Shown here in pieces: positions 1-11,800 of a stretch of 64,000 nt of DNA. The DNA comes from Actinomycetes bacterium (GTDB lineage Bacteria > Actinomycetota > Actinomycetes > Actinomycetales > Microbacteriaceae). Position 1 is the stretch's first letter. Each line of letters starts with the position of its first letter. The notes under the pieces are model-generated. The model searched no databases, was not told the DNA's origin, and worked only from the letters and a program-made list of their open reading frames with translations. The translations under genes and the position numbers were made by a program. The DNA is taken from contig JAEWJX010000017.1 of assembly GCA_023386365.1 (NCBI GenBank), forward strand, positions 16,176 to 80,175. The letters are read 5' to 3'.

Positions 1-50
1 TCCTCGAAGCCACCGCGGATGCCGCCCGCTTCTTCGGGGTGGGCCGATGA
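1..50 (+). CDS. sufS: Cysteine desulfurase SufS, C-terminal end only
   Basis: Only the last 15 codons are inside the window, read from base 3 to the TGA at 48-50. They encode LEATADAARFFGVGR, which resembles the usual C-terminus of SufS-type PLP cysteine desulfurases, a short helix ending in FFGV. The stop overlaps the sufU start in an ATGA, so the two are translationally coupled. SufS would supply the sulfane sulfur that SufU accepts. The identification rests on this short tail plus the adjacent sufU. Confidence 0.7.
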   Translation, partial: LEATADAARFFGVGR

Positions 51-481
51 GCTCCGAGATGGAGACGCTCTACCAGCAGCTGATCCTCGACCACTCCCGC
101 AACCCGGACGGTTTCGGCGACACCGGCGGATGGCATCCGCTGTCGCGTCAGATCAATCCCACCTGCGGCGACGACATCACCCTCGCGCTGCGCCTCGACG
201 GCGACCGGATCGAGGAGGTGCGCTGGCAAGGCAGCGGCTGCGCCATTTCGCAGGCGTCGGCGTCACTGCTCGCCGGGCTCGTCGAGGGGAAGACGATCGA
301 GGAGGCGCTCGGCCTCGCCGGCGAATTCCGTGAGGTGATGCACTCCCGCGGCAGACTCGAACTCGACCCCGAGCACTTCGACGACGCCGTCGCCCTCAAC
401 GGGGTCTCGAAGTACCTCGGGCGCATCAAGTGCGCCATGCTCGGCTGGGTCGCGTTGGAGCACGCGGCCGCCGCGCGTTAG
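47..481 (+). CDS. sufU: Fe-S cluster assembly sulfurtransferase SufU (NifU-like)
   Basis: A 144-residue cytosolic protein of the SufU family, which takes persulfide sulfur from SufS and passes it to the SUF scaffold. The three conserved zinc/sulfur-acceptor cysteines are visible in NPTCGDD (about residue 40), GSGCAISQAS (about 65) and IKCAML (about 128). The N-terminal LYQQLILDHSRNP is also typical, and the length is normal for the family. It starts inside the sufS stop (ATGA) and is the last gene of the SUF run seen here. Its stop overlaps the stop of the convergent acyl-CoA oxidase-like gene by 4 bp. Confidence 0.93.
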   Translation: MSSEMETLYQQLILDHSRNPDGFGDTGGWHPLSRQINPTCGDDITLALRLDGDRIEEVRWQGSGCAISQASASLLAGLVEGKTIEEALGLAGEFREVMHSRGRLELDPEHFDDAVALNGVSKYLGRIKCAMLGWVALEHAAAAR

Positions 482-2604
482 CGCTTCTTCTGCTTCAGCG
501 TCTTCTCGTCGACCGGCGCCTCGCCGGAGGCACGGAGCGCCGCGTAGTAGGCGCGCGCCTCATCCTGACGCGTCTGCTCGACACCCGACGCGATCGGCGC
601 CCGCAGCAGCTCCGGCGTGAGACCGAACGCCGCCACCAGGTCGAGCGCGTGCTCGCGGATGCGGGGGAGCAGACGGTCGTCGATGTACGCGGTGATCGCC
701 TCGGCCCGCTGCGCCGAGAGTCGGCCGTGCACCAGGTACCAGGCGGCGTCCTTCTCGATCAGGCCGAGCCCGAAGAGGTCGCGCAGCCAGGTGAGCACCT
801 GCTTCGTGTCGCCCTCCGGCACCTCGGCGAGCGCCCGGGTGAACGCCTCCCACTGCAGCAGCTCGCCGTGGGCGCGCGCCGTCTTGATGAGGTCGTTCTG
901 GTAGCGGTTGAAGAGCGCCGCCGCGTCGACCGGCGAGAGCTTGGATGCGGGACGCAGCTTGCCGGCCAGCTCGGCGACCGCCGTGTGCACCCGGTCGGTG
1001 AGCAACTGGCGCTGCGAGTCCTCGTCGCGCACGAACCCGACCGAGCGGGCGGTGGAGCCGAAATCGGCGATGCTCTGGCCCAGCTGCCGCAGGCCGGTGC
1101 GGTTGACGGCCGCATCCCCCACCTGACCGGCCACGAACTGCGCCATCGCGCCCGCATCCGCGTTCTTGAACTTCTTCGCGAAGTCGGCCAGCAGGCGCTT
1201 CGCGACCAGCTGCAGCAGCACGTTGTTGTCGCCCTCGAAGGTGGCGTAGATGTCGAGGTCGGCACGCAGCTGCGTGAGGCGGTTCTCGGCCATGAACCCG
1301 GCACCACCGCAGGCTTCGCGAGCCTCCTGCAGGATCTCGAGCGCGCCCCACGTCGACAGCGGCTTGAGCGCGGCGGCGATCGTCTCCAGGTCTTCGCGCG
1401 AGCTGGGGGTGTCGTTGACGCCGGAGAACACCTGGTCGAAGAGGTCGAGGAACTCCTCGTGCGCGAACGACATGGCGTACGTCTGGGCGAGGCGCGGCAG
1501 CAGACGCCGCTGGTGGCGGCCGTAGTCGAGCAGCACCTCCTCGTCGCTGGTTCCGCCGGTGAACTGGCGACGCTGCGACCCGTAGGTGAGCGCGATGTGG
1601 AGGGCGGCCTTCGACGCGAGCGTCGAGGCGCCGTCGAGCGACACGCGACCCTGCACGAGCGTGCCGAGCATGGTGAAGAAGCGGCGGCCGGGGCTCTCGA
1701 TGGGGGAGCTGTAGGAGCCGTCGGCGTCGACGTTGCCGTAACGGTTCAGCAGGTTGGTGCGCGGGACGCGCACGTGGTCGAATGCGAGCCGGCCGTTGTC
1801 GATGCCGTTGAGGCCGCCCTTCAGACCGTCGTCTTCGCTGCTGACACCGGGCAGGAGCGTGCCGTCGGCCTCCCGGATGGGCACGTAGATCGCGTGCACG
1901 CCGTAGTTGACGCCGCCGGTGATGAGCTGGGCGAACACGACCGCCGCACGCCCGTGCAGGGCGGCGTTGCCGAGGTAGTCCTTCCAGGCTGCGCGGAACG
2001 GGGTGTTGATGACCCACTCGTCCGTCTCCGGGTCGAACGTCGCCGTCGTACCGACGGAGGCCACATCCGACCCGTGACCGATCTCGGTCATCGCGAACGC
2101 GCCCGGCACCTCCAGGCTCATCGCCCCGGGAAGGAAGGTGGTGTGGTGGTACTCGGTGCCGAGGTGCAGGATCGCGGCCGCGAACAGACCCCACTGCACA
2201 CCCGACTTGATCTGCAGCGACGGGTCGGCGAGCACCAGCTCCTCGAAGGCGGCGATGTTGCCGCCGTGGTCGTCGTCGCCACCCTGGGCGGAGGGGAAGG
2301 CGCGCAGCACGGCACCCTCCTCGACCAGGAGGTGCAGTTGGCCGAGCACGCGCGCCCGGTGCTCATCCATCGGCAGGCCGTCGACACGCTGCAGTTCGGG
2401 GCGCGACGCGTTCGCGCGCGACTGCTTGCGCTGGTCGGCCCACCGGCCCAGCAGGTACTCGCCCAGCCAGGCCGAGTCGACCTGCAGCTGCGCGGATGCG
2501 GTGGCCGCGTCGCGCGGGGTGCTCACCTCGTCGGGCACCGCAGCGGTCTTCTCGGACTCGGGCACCTCGGGGGTGATGTCGGGACCGGTCTGAATGCGCG
2601 TCAT
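478..2604 (-). CDS. Acyl-CoA dehydrogenase/oxidase family flavoprotein
   Basis: A 708-residue protein, much longer than ordinary acyl-CoA dehydrogenases (about 380) and close to acyl-CoA oxidases. It would use FAD to oxidise an acyl-CoA at the alpha-beta position. FAMTEIGHGSDV (about residue 155) matches the flavin/substrate loop, and ACGGAGFMAENR followed by YATFEGDN (about 415-440) is the C-terminal dehydrogenase signature in its oxidase form. A long C-terminal helical extension follows. The start at 2604 is preferred over upstream starts because GGAGG lies 7 bases before it. The substrate cannot be told from sequence. No beta-oxidation partner is adjacent. It converges on sufU. Confidence 0.85.
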   Translation of the reverse strand: MTRIQTGPDITPEVPESEKTAAVPDEVSTPRDAATASAQLQVDSAWLGEYLLGRWADQRKQSRANASRPELQRVDGLPMDEHRARVLGQLHLLVEEGAVLRAFPSAQGGDDDHGGNIAAFEELVLADPSLQIKSGVQWGLFAAAILHLGTEYHHTTFLPGAMSLEVPGAFAMTEIGHGSDVASVGTTATFDPETDEWVINTPFRAAWKDYLGNAALHGRAAVVFAQLITGGVNYGVHAIYVPIREADGTLLPGVSSEDDGLKGGLNGIDNGRLAFDHVRVPRTNLLNRYGNVDADGSYSSPIESPGRRFFTMLGTLVQGRVSLDGASTLASKAALHIALTYGSQRRQFTGGTSDEEVLLDYGRHQRRLLPRLAQTYAMSFAHEEFLDLFDQVFSGVNDTPSSREDLETIAAALKPLSTWGALEILQEAREACGGAGFMAENRLTQLRADLDIYATFEGDNNVLLQLVAKRLLADFAKKFKNADAGAMAQFVAGQVGDAAVNRTGLRQLGQSIADFGSTARSVGFVRDEDSQRQLLTDRVHTAVAELAGKLRPASKLSPVDAAALFNRYQNDLIKTARAHGELLQWEAFTRALAEVPEGDTKQVLTWLRDLFGLGLIEKDAAWYLVHGRLSAQRAEAITAYIDDRLLPRIREHALDLVAAFGLTPELLRAPIASGVEQTRQDEARAYYAALRASGEAPVDEKTLKQKKR

Positions 2605-2758
2605 AGCGTCCTCCGTGCGGTGTTTGGGGATTCCCTCACGGTAGGTCGGGGTTGCGGGGGAGTCGAGAACGTCGTTCACCCCGCACGACCGGCACGCCGT
2701 CCCGCCCGATGACGGTTGTGGGAAACCGCCAATCGGGTCGCCGAGCGGGCGTCCTGCG

Positions 2759-3628
2759 CTACAACTGCGAGCCCGACACCGAGAAGGTGTCGCACGCCTG
2801 CGGACCGGAGGTACGCCCCACCTCGAACCAGCGCTGACGCTGCTCGCTCGACCCGTGGGTCCACGTCTCCGGGTTCACCTGACCTTGCGTGGTCTCCTGG
2901 ATGCGGTCGTCGCCGATCGCCTCCGCCGCATCCAACGCGTCCGCCAGCTGCTGCGGCGTGATCGGCTCGAGGAACGGCACCCCGTTCTCGTCGGTGGTCG
3001 TCTCGGCGGCACCCACCCACGCACCTGCGTAGCAGTCGGCCTGCAGTTCGAGGCGCACGCCATCCGAATCCGGGCCGGTCTGTGAGGTGTCGAGGCCCTC
3101 CATCTGGCCGGTGATGTTCTGGATGTGGTGACCCCACTCGTGCGCCACGACGTACAGCTGGGCGAGGGGTGCGCTGCTCGCGCCGAATCGGCTGCTGAGT
3201 TCGTCGTAGAAGCCGGTGTCGAGGTAGATGGTCTCGTCGGGCGGGCAGTAGAAGGGGCCCACCGCGCTCGACGCGTTGCCGCATCCGGTGCTCACCGCCT
3301 GCGCGAAGAGCACGAAGTCGGCGGGGCTGCGGTAGCCCTCCACCTGGCCCGACCAGTAGGTGTCGAGCGACGCGGACGCGCCCTGCATGCGACAGTCGAT
3401 GGACTCGTTCGCCTGCTCGCCGGTGTCGCACGCGACGGCGGTGCCCTCACCGCCGCCCGGGTCACCGCCCAGGCCGCCGACCAGACCCGAAAGGTCGGTG
3501 CCCGTGGTCAACGCGATGACGAGCACGATGATGCCGATCAGCCCACCGCCACCACCGAGCGCGATGCCGGCCTTGCCGCGCCTGCTCACCCGGCCCCGAC
3601 TGATGTTCGAGTCGTCGTTGAACGTCAT
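2759..3628 (-). CDS. Neutral zinc metallopeptidase, YpfJ/KPN_02809 family
   Basis: A 289-residue membrane-anchored protein. The N-terminus is cytosolic and basic. It is followed by a glycine-rich membrane segment (about residues 20-42) and an extracytoplasmic domain. HEWGHH (about 165) is the HExxH zinc motif of this family, and the downstream RLELQADCYAG supplies the expected third ligand region. Conserved cysteine-containing stretches such as GCGNASSAVGPFYCPPD also fit. The start at 3628 gives the usual MTFND-like N-terminus; upstream codons code for unrelated residues. Substrate and biological role are unknown for the family. It is a single-gene unit on this strand, between the flavoprotein and plsC. 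Confidence 0.88.
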   Translation of the reverse strand: MTFNDDSNISRGRVSRRGKAGIALGGGGGLIGIIVLVIALTTGTDLSGLVGGLGGDPGGGEGTAVACDTGEQANESIDCRMQGASASLDTYWSGQVEGYRSPADFVLFAQAVSTGCGNASSAVGPFYCPPDETIYLDTGFYDELSSRFGASSAPLAQLYVVAHEWGHHIQNITGQMEGLDTSQTGPDSDGVRLELQADCYAGAWVGAAETTTDENGVPFLEPITPQQLADALDAAEAIGDDRIQETTQGQVNPETWTHGSSEQRQRWFEVGRTSGPQACDTFSVSGSQL

Positions 3629-3699
3629 GCAGCGACGGTAGCCCCGCGCGCAGCCGCAGCCCACCCCGTTGCGCGGGGAGCCGCATCCGTGGCAGACGG

Positions 3700-4404
3700 T
3701 CAGCGACGCTCCGGATGCAGCAGGCGGCTCACCCGCTCGCGCACCGTCGCCGGCGGCGGCTCGTTGTAGACGCCGGCCTCCACCTGACCCGACATGCGCT
3801 GGATGGCGGACATCACCGCGTCCGTCGCCTCGCGGCGGGCACGACCCGACGTGGCGGGGCCGTACACGGAGAGATCGATCGGCTCGCCGAACTGCACCGT
3901 CACCTTCGCGAAACGGATCGGGCCCTTGCCTCCCGGCTGCATCTCATCCGTGCCGGTGAGCGCCACCGGGACCACCGGCACGCCCGCGGTCAGCGCCAAC
4001 CAGGCGACACCCGTGCGACCCCGGTACAGGCGGCCGTCACGCGAACGCGTGCCCTCGGGGTAGATCGAGAACGCGTCGCCCGCCTCCAGAACGCGCAGCC
4101 CAGCGTCGAGCGCATCCTGGGCGGCCGAACCCGCACCCCGCTCTACCGGCACCGCGCCGACACCCGAGAAGAACGCCCGCTGCATCCCGCCCTTCACCCC
4201 GCGGCCCGTGAAGTATGCGGACTTCGCCATGAAGGCGACCGAACGCCTCGCCACCAGCGTCAACACGATGCTGTCGATGAACGCCAGATGGTTGCTCGCC
4301 AACAGCACCCCACCATGCTTCGGCACGTTGCGTCGCCCGATGACCTTCGGGCGGAAGATCAGCCGCGCGAGGGGCGACAAGATGAGGCGACTGATGAACC
4401 GCAT
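3700..4404 (-). CDS. plsC: 1-acyl-sn-glycerol-3-phosphate acyltransferase (PlsC-like)
   Basis: A 234-residue membrane-associated acyltransferase that should add the second acyl chain to lysophosphatidate in phospholipid synthesis. The catalytic NHLAFID (HX4D) is at about residue 38, the glycerol-phosphate motif YPEGTRSRDG at about 115, and the VPVVPVAL motif at about 150. The start is uncertain. The ATG at 4404 gives the normal MRFISR-like start, but GGAAGG directly abuts it, so the ATGs at 4428 and 4437 are possible alternatives. It is divergent from the nfeD-flotillin pair with about 80 bp between. Confidence 0.88.
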   Translation of the reverse strand: MRFISRLILSPLARLIFRPKVIGRRNVPKHGGVLLASNHLAFIDSIVLTLVARRSVAFMAKSAYFTGRGVKGGMQRAFFSGVGAVPVERGAGSAAQDALDAGLRVLEAGDAFSIYPEGTRSRDGRLYRGRTGVAWLALTAGVPVVPVALTGTDEMQPGGKGPIRFAKVTVQFGEPIDLSVYGPATSGRARREATDAVMSAIQRMSGQVEAGVYNEPPPATVRERVSRLLHPERR

Positions 4405-4475
4405 CCTTCCAGCTTCGCACCCCGCCATGCCCGACATGGAATGGGCCGCCCGTGGAGAGCGAGCGACCCTCACCC

Positions 4476-4481
4476 TAGACT
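4476..4481 (+). promoter_or_regulatory. -10 box (TAGACT) for nfeD, probable leaderless start
   Basis: TAGACT lies 6 bases before the nfeD ATG, and no Shine-Dalgarno sequence fits in between. Transcription would begin at or next to the ATG. No clear -35 element is seen. The same hexamer appears before purS, purL and the DUF3073 gene in this window. Confidence 0.45.
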
Positions 4482-4487
4482 CGGGGC

Positions 4488-4988
4488 ATGACCCCATTCC
4501 TCATCGTCGGCGGGATCGGGCTCGTGCTGGTTCTCGTGTCGCTGCTGTTCGACGAGATCCTCGACTTCCTCGACGGCGCCATCTCGGGCACCGCCATCGG
4601 GAGCGCGCTCGTCGTGTTCGGAGCGTCCGGTGCGATCGCCGTCTCCAACGGGCTGCCCCAATGGTCGGCGTACCTCATCTCCGCCGTCATCGCCGTGGTC
4701 GTGCTGATCGCCGTGCAGCTGCTCATCCGCAGCCTGCGTCGCAGCGAAGACGGCGCCCCCAGCTCCCCCGTCGGCCTCTACGGGGTCAGCCGCTCCACCA
4801 TCACCACCACCTCCGGCGAGGTCAGCCTCGACGGGCCGCACGAGATCGAGACGCGACTCGCATTCGCCGACGAGACGATCCCGCGCGACACCCGCATCCG
4901 GGTCATCGAACTGCAGGGATCGCGTGTGCGCGTCGAGCGGGCCACCCCCGTCGCCGACGCTCCCGCGGACACCGCACCCGAAGCCTGA
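4488..4988 (+). CDS. NfeD-like membrane protein
   Basis: A 166-residue protein with three hydrophobic segments (about residues 3-20, 33-52 and 60-83), followed by a soluble tail of about 80 residues. The tail contains GLYGVSRSTITTTSGEVSLDG and IRVIELQGSRVRVE, the pattern of the NfeD C-terminal OB-fold beta barrel. NfeD proteins are usually encoded next to SPFH/flotillin proteins and work with them in membrane organisation. Here a flotillin starts 41 bp downstream on the same strand, which supports the call. Start codon and -10 spacing suggest a leaderless mRNA. Confidence 0.8.
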   Translation: MTPFLIVGGIGLVLVLVSLLFDEILDFLDGAISGTAIGSALVVFGASGAIAVSNGLPQWSAYLISAVIAVVVLIAVQLLIRSLRRSEDGAPSSPVGLYGVSRSTITTTSGEVSLDGPHEIETRLAFADETIPRDTRIRVIELQGSRVRVERATPVADAPADTAPEA

Positions 4989-5029
4989 ACACAAACCACC
5001 CGCACACCCCGTACCTCGAAAGGCACGTC

Positions 5030-6544
5030 GTGAACTTCTTCTCCGACAACGTGACCGTGTTCGCCGTGATCGCACTCGTGATCGTGGCGCTCGCGATCTT
5101 CGGCTTCGTCGCCGGACGCATCAAGCGCGTCCCGCCGAACTCCGCCATGGTGGTCGTCGGCCGTGGCGCCGGCGGCAAGGTCGCCGAACCGGATGCCGGC
5201 CAGCGCGTCGTCATCGGCGGCCGCGTCTTCATCTGGCCGATCCTGCAGCAGGGCTTCCTCGTGTCGCTCGAGCAGCGTCAGATCGGCATCGTCGTCGAAG
5301 GTGTCGACAAGAACTTCATCAAGCTCGCCATCCAGGCGTCCGTGAACTTCAAGGTCTCCGGCACCGCCGAGGGTGTGCGTCGCGCCGCCCAGCGATTCCT
5401 CTCCCAGCAGGACTCGCTGACCCAGATCATCCAGCAGTCGCTTGAAGGCTCGCTGCGTTCCATCATCGGCAACATGCCCATCCAGGAGATCATCTCCAAC
5501 CGCAACGCGCTCTCCGAGGCCGTCGTCGAGGCGACGAAGGCCGACCTCGCCGAGCAGGGCCTCCAGGTCGACCTGCTGAACATCTCCGACATCTCCACCC
5601 CCGGCACCAGCTACCTCGCCGACCTGGGACGCGCCGAGGCCGCCCTCGCCCGCCAGAACGCCGAAGTGAAAGAAGCCGAGACGATGCGGGCCTCCGAGTT
5701 CGCGCGCATCGAAGCGGCGGAGCAGATCGCCGAACGTCAGAAGGCCCTCAGCCTGAAGCAGGCCGCCATCAAGGCGGAGACCGACCGTGCCAACGCGGAA
5801 GCCAACGCATCCGGTCAGCTCGCCACCGCCGAACAGGACAAGCTCGTCGCCACCCAGCAGCGTGACGCCCTCGCCGAGCAGGCGCTCGTCGAGCAGGAGC
5901 GCCTCGACATCTCCGTGCGCAAGCCCGCGGAGGCCGCCGCGTACGCGACCGTCCAGGCCGCCAACGCCGAACGTGACGCCGCCAACGCCACCACCGAAGC
6001 GGACGCCTACAAGCGCACCAAGATCGCCGAAGCGAACAAGGTCGCCGCCGTTCAGGATGCCGAAGCCGCCGCCGAGGCGGTGCGCCTCGCCGGTGTCGCC
6101 GAACGCGACAAGCAGGTCGCCCTCGCCGCCGGTATCAAGGCCGAAGGTGAGGCGCGGGGTGCCGCGATCGCCGCCGAGGGTCTCGCCGAGGCGCAAGCCA
6201 TCGACGCGAAGGCCGAAGCCCTCAAGAAGTACGGCGAGGCCGCCCTCGCGCAGGAGATCATCGGCCGCCTGCCGGAGATCACCCGCGCCGTCGCCGAACC
6301 GCTCGGCTCGATCAGCAACCTCACCGTCATCTCCAACGAGGGTGCGTCGGCGGTCACCCGCACCGTCACCGATGTGGCGAGCGAGATCCCCGCCGTGGTG
6401 AAGAACCTCACCGGCCTCGACCTGTCGGCACTGCTCGGTGGGGCCGCCGGCGCCGCCCTGCAGGGCGCGACCGACAAGACCACCGCCCCCGTGAAGCGCG
6501 CCGCCGCGAAGGCGGCGGAGGCGGCAACGCCGCCCGCGGTCTAG
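5030..6544 (+). CDS. Flotillin-like SPFH-domain protein
   Basis: A 504-residue protein with an N-terminal membrane segment (about residues 8-30) and an SPFH/band-7 domain (about 40-210, with RVPPNSAMVVVGRG and SVNFKVSG). A long Ala/Glu-rich coiled coil follows (about 200-420, with AEAALARQNAEVKEAE). The tail includes the flotillin C-terminal region. Flotillins oligomerise at the inner membrane face and organise membrane microdomains. A GTG start at 5030 is chosen because AAAGG lies about 9 bases upstream and the protein then begins just before the membrane segment; an in-frame reading further upstream overlaps nfeD and plsC and is not credible. It probably forms an operon with nfeD. Confidence 0.9.
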   Translation: MNFFSDNVTVFAVIALVIVALAIFGFVAGRIKRVPPNSAMVVVGRGAGGKVAEPDAGQRVVIGGRVFIWPILQQGFLVSLEQRQIGIVVEGVDKNFIKLAIQASVNFKVSGTAEGVRRAAQRFLSQQDSLTQIIQQSLEGSLRSIIGNMPIQEIISNRNALSEAVVEATKADLAEQGLQVDLLNISDISTPGTSYLADLGRAEAALARQNAEVKEAETMRASEFARIEAAEQIAERQKALSLKQAAIKAETDRANAEANASGQLATAEQDKLVATQQRDALAEQALVEQERLDISVRKPAEAAAYATVQAANAERDAANATTEADAYKRTKIAEANKVAAVQDAEAAAEAVRLAGVAERDKQVALAAGIKAEGEARGAAIAAEGLAEAQAIDAKAEALKKYGEAALAQEIIGRLPEITRAVAEPLGSISNLTVISNEGASAVTRTVTDVASEIPAVVKNLTGLDLSALLGGAAGAALQGATDKTTAPVKRAAAKAAEAATPPAV

Positions 6545-6556
6545 TCCGAACACGCA

Positions 6557-6592
6557 CGACGGCGCCGGTCCCCGAGGGGGTCGGCGCCGTCG
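6557..6592 (+). terminator. Hairpin after the flotillin gene
   Basis: Perfect 11-bp arms at 6557-6567 and 6582-6592 (CGACGGCGCCG and its complement) enclose a 14-base loop that can itself pair CCCC with GGGG. It begins 12 bases after the flotillin stop. No T-run follows. It may also serve the convergent recQ transcript. Confidence 0.6.
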
Positions 6593-6639
6593 GCGTATCA
6601 GCCGTGCCGCGGAAAGGTGCCGCTGACGCGGCGCCCCCC

Positions 6640-8532
<1,893 letters not shown>

Positions 8533-8679
8533 GCGATCCACCGTACCCGGCGCCGGTGACGCCCGCGGGCCGGGAGCACGGCCTGTGGATGGGGGCGCCT
8601 CGCGCCCGACTGTGACCGGTCTACGCCCCCCGCGTGGGTGCCCCCCCTTCGGGGTCATCGCGGAAGACTGACCGACTGG

Positions 8680-8700
8680 TTACCTTCGTACACAAGGTAA
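8680..8700. promoter_or_regulatory. Orphan palindrome, operator-like
   Basis: TTACCTT (8680-8686) and AAGGTAA (8694-8700) are perfect 7-bp arms around a 7-base centre. They are preceded by GACTGACCGACTGG. The layout resembles a TetR-type operator, but neither flanking gene starts here and no TetR-family gene is in the window. It may be the remnant of a lost gene or an untranslated-RNA promoter. Confidence 0.3.
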
Positions 8701-8726
8701 TGCCGGATATCTGGGGGGAATCCGGA

Positions 8727-8759
8727 GCGGGGGCTTCGTCCGGGGGGGCGAGCCCCCGC
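8727..8759 (-). terminator. GC-rich hairpin downstream of the secreted nuclease gene
   Basis: Nine-bp perfect arms (GCGGGGGCT at 8727-8735, AGCCCCCGC at 8751-8759) enclose a 15-base loop, 109 bases beyond the nuclease stop. There is no T-tract. Termination is the likely role, but the sequence is also of a type that recurs between genes in high-GC actinobacteria. Confidence 0.4.
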
Positions 8760-8867
8760 ACCTTTATGTGACCCCAGAACCCTGCGCGGTGCACGGCCGC
8801 GTGTGCGGTCCCCGGTGCACCACTGGGATGGTGCCCGCGGACCGCAGCAGCAGGGGCCCTCGGCGGG

Positions 8868-11800
8868 CTAGAGGACCAGCACCAGCGACGGCCAGCTGAG
8901 CGAACGGTCGAAGCCGTCACCCGTGAACTGCGCCGTCAGGATGTGCAGCCCCCGCGAGAGCTTGCCCAGCTTCACCGTGACGCGGCCCTTGTCGGCGGCG
9001 GTCAGTTCGACCGTCTTCACCGTCTTGGTGCCGTCGCGGATGATGAGCGTTCCGACCGCGGGCGAGCCGTCGTCGGTGCGCACCGTCACCTTGTAGTCGA
9101 CCGGGCTGGTACGCCACACCAGCAGCGGTGCCGAGCCGATGGTGGAGGTGCCCACCGGCTCCGGTGCTGCGGCGACCTCGATCGGCAAGTCGACGGTCGT
9201 ACCGCCGGGGCCGCCGATCGTGAGCACCGTCGAACCGACCACGCCATCCGGGATGGTGAAGGTCACCGTGGCGGTTCCCTGCTCATCCCGGGTGTCGACG
9301 ATCTGGAACGCGACCGGCGCGGTGCCGAGCACGGTGTCGCCGAGGCTCACCGTCGCGTCGCCCGTGGTGACGCCGCCCTTGCTGAACACCAGCGACGACA
9401 GCTGCGCCGTCACCTGCTCGCCGGCCTGGTACGCCACCCCGTCGGCCGGGGCCGAGAGGATCGCGCCCACGGCACGCTGCGCGAGGTCGGGTGTGACCGG
9501 AGAGTTCGCCCCGATGTAGGAGACGAACGCGTCGAGGTCGATGCGGCCCGAGTCGGCGATGTTCGCCGCCTGCGTGAAGGTGGAGAACGCGTCACCACCC
9601 GTGGAGAGGAACGAGTTCGTCACCACCTTGAACACCTGGTCGTCGGTCACCGGCTCACCGTTCAGGGTGATCGCGGTGATGTGCGAGCCCTGCGCGGCGG
9701 ACGGGTCGTAGACGTACTCGAGACCGGCCGAGAGACCGAGCTTGAGGAACGGCCGCGGCTGCCCGGCGGGCTGCCACTGCTCCTCGAGCACCGACTTCAG
9801 CTGCTCACCCGTGAGGTCGAGCGTCACCAGGGTGTTGGCGAACGGCTGGACCTCCGCCGCTTCCGCGTAGGTGACGTTGCCGTCGGGGTCGCCCGCACCG
9901 CTGCTCGCGAAGAGCAGATCCTTGCGGATGCCGCCCGGGTTCATGATCGCGATCTGCGTGCCGAGGTCGGTCGTGGCCGCGAGCTGGGCGTCGGCGATCA
10001 GGTTGCCGATCGTCGACTCGCTGCCGCGGTTCTCCGAACCGTTCGACTGCACGCCGCGGGTAATGTCCTGCGCGATCGAGCCGAGCGAGACACCGCCCTC
10101 GACCTTCGCGACGGCCACCGCATCCGCCACGATCTGCGCGACGGCCGGGTCGGCCGGGAAGGCGCCGATCAGGTTCAGGTTCTCCGACTCGATGTCGACG
10201 TCGCCCGTCTCCGGGTCGACCACGATCGTCGAGTGCCCGTACATCGCGCCGTACTGGCCCGAGGAGAGCACGCCGCGCACGCGGTCGGTTCCGGGGATCG
10301 GGACCTCGTGGTCGTACGCGAGGTGCGTGTGACCGGAGATGATGAGCGAGATCTCCGGGTCGGCACCGTTCACGATGCGCCCGAAGTTCGAGTCGTCCGT
10401 CGCCGAGGAGACGTTGGTGGTCGCGGCACCTTCGTGCACGAGCAGCACCAGCACGTCGGCTTCGCCGTTGGCGTCGTCACCGTCGGTGAGCTGGTCGGCG
10501 ACCCGGTTCACCTCGGGCACCACCTCGCGCACGTCGAGTGTCGAGATGCCGCCGGGGCTGACGAGCGTCGGCAGGTCTTCGGTGACGGCACCGATGAAGC
10601 CGATGGTCACCCCGTCGAACTCGCGCAGCTCGTACTCCTGGTAGGCCGGCTCACCTGTCGTCTTGTCGTACAGGTTCGCCGCCAGGTAGGGCCAGTCCGC
10701 CTCGTTGAGGATGCGGTCGTCGACATCCGCCCGACCCTTGTCGAACTCGTGGTTGCCGAACGCGCTCGCGTCGAGCCCGATCGCGTTGAGCGCATCGATG
10801 GTGGGCTGGTCCTGCTGGATGAACGACGTGAAGGTGGATGCGCCGATCAGGTCACCGGCGCCCACGAACAGCGTGTTCGGGTTGGCGGACTCGTACGAGT
10901 CGACCATGCCGCCGAGCACCGCAGCTCCCGCGGTCGTCGAGGAGGCCTCGAGGCGACCGTGGAAGTCGTTGATGCTGAGCAGGTCGATGGTGACCGGCGG
11001 GGCGACGGCCGAGACGCCCACGACCACCGGGTCGTGGTCGCTCGAGCGGTACGGGCTCGTGCCGTCGGTGGCGCCGAACGCATAACCGCGGTCGCTCCAC
11101 TCAGCCGAGTTGATGCCCCACACGCCCACGCCGGTGACGGAGCGCGCGAGCGACCCCGTGACGAGTGCGTGGTCGAGCGAGCCGAGCTCGCCGTTGAACG
11201 TGTAGGTGTACTGGTCGTCGGTCTTCTCGGGGACGAGGTCCACGAAGCCGGCCTCGGTGAACACCTGGATCGGGTCCTCCTGGCCGTACGCGTTGAAGTC
11301 GCCCAGCAGGATGACGTCGTCGCTCTTCGCCGGGTCGGCGGTGATGCCGTCGACGAACGTCACCAGACGCTGCGCCTGAGCCACCCGCTCCGCGTTGAAG
11401 AAGCCTTGGCCGTCGGCCGGCTCGGGAGCCGTGTTTCCGGTGGGCGGGCTCTTCGACTTGAAGTGGTTCGCCACGACCGTCACCAGGCGGTCGGAGCCGA
11501 TGTCGAAGGTCTGCGCGACGGGGAGCCGCGCGATGTCCCACACCGCATCCGCGTCGGCGAAGCTGTCGCCGACGGGCGTCGCGACCGACGGCTTGAAGAT
11601 GATCGCCGTGGTGATGACGTCATTGCCGGCGGCGGCGAGTTCGGCGGGGGAGCGCACGTAGTCCCAGGTGCCGGCCCCTGCTGCCGCGTTCAGGCCGTCG
11701 ACGAGATCGGCGAGCGCCTCATCGGTGGCCTCGCCCAGCACTGCCGAGTTCTCGATCTCTTCGAGCGCCACGACATCCGCGCCGAGCCCGTTGATTGCCG

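Larger units (their letters stand above)
8533..8867. other. 335-bp intergenic region, hairpins but no gene
   Basis: This lies between the recQ start and the end of the secreted nuclease gene. I see no credible coding sequence. It holds several GC-rich inverted repeats, listed separately where clear, and one short AT-richer palindrome at 8680-8700 that looks like a repressor operator with no partner gene. Several runs of 6-7 Gs or Cs (8621-8650, 8713-8750) make it prone to assembly slippage. Confidence 0.6.

Noticed and set aside
430..2712. Plus-strand open frame opposite the acyl-CoA oxidase-like gene
   Set aside because: No domain and shadowed by a well-supported gene.
4208..5029. In-frame upstream extension of flotillin through nfeD
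   Set aside because: The reading overlaps two other genes in different frames and gives Arg-rich nonsense; the GTG at 5030 has a ribosome site.
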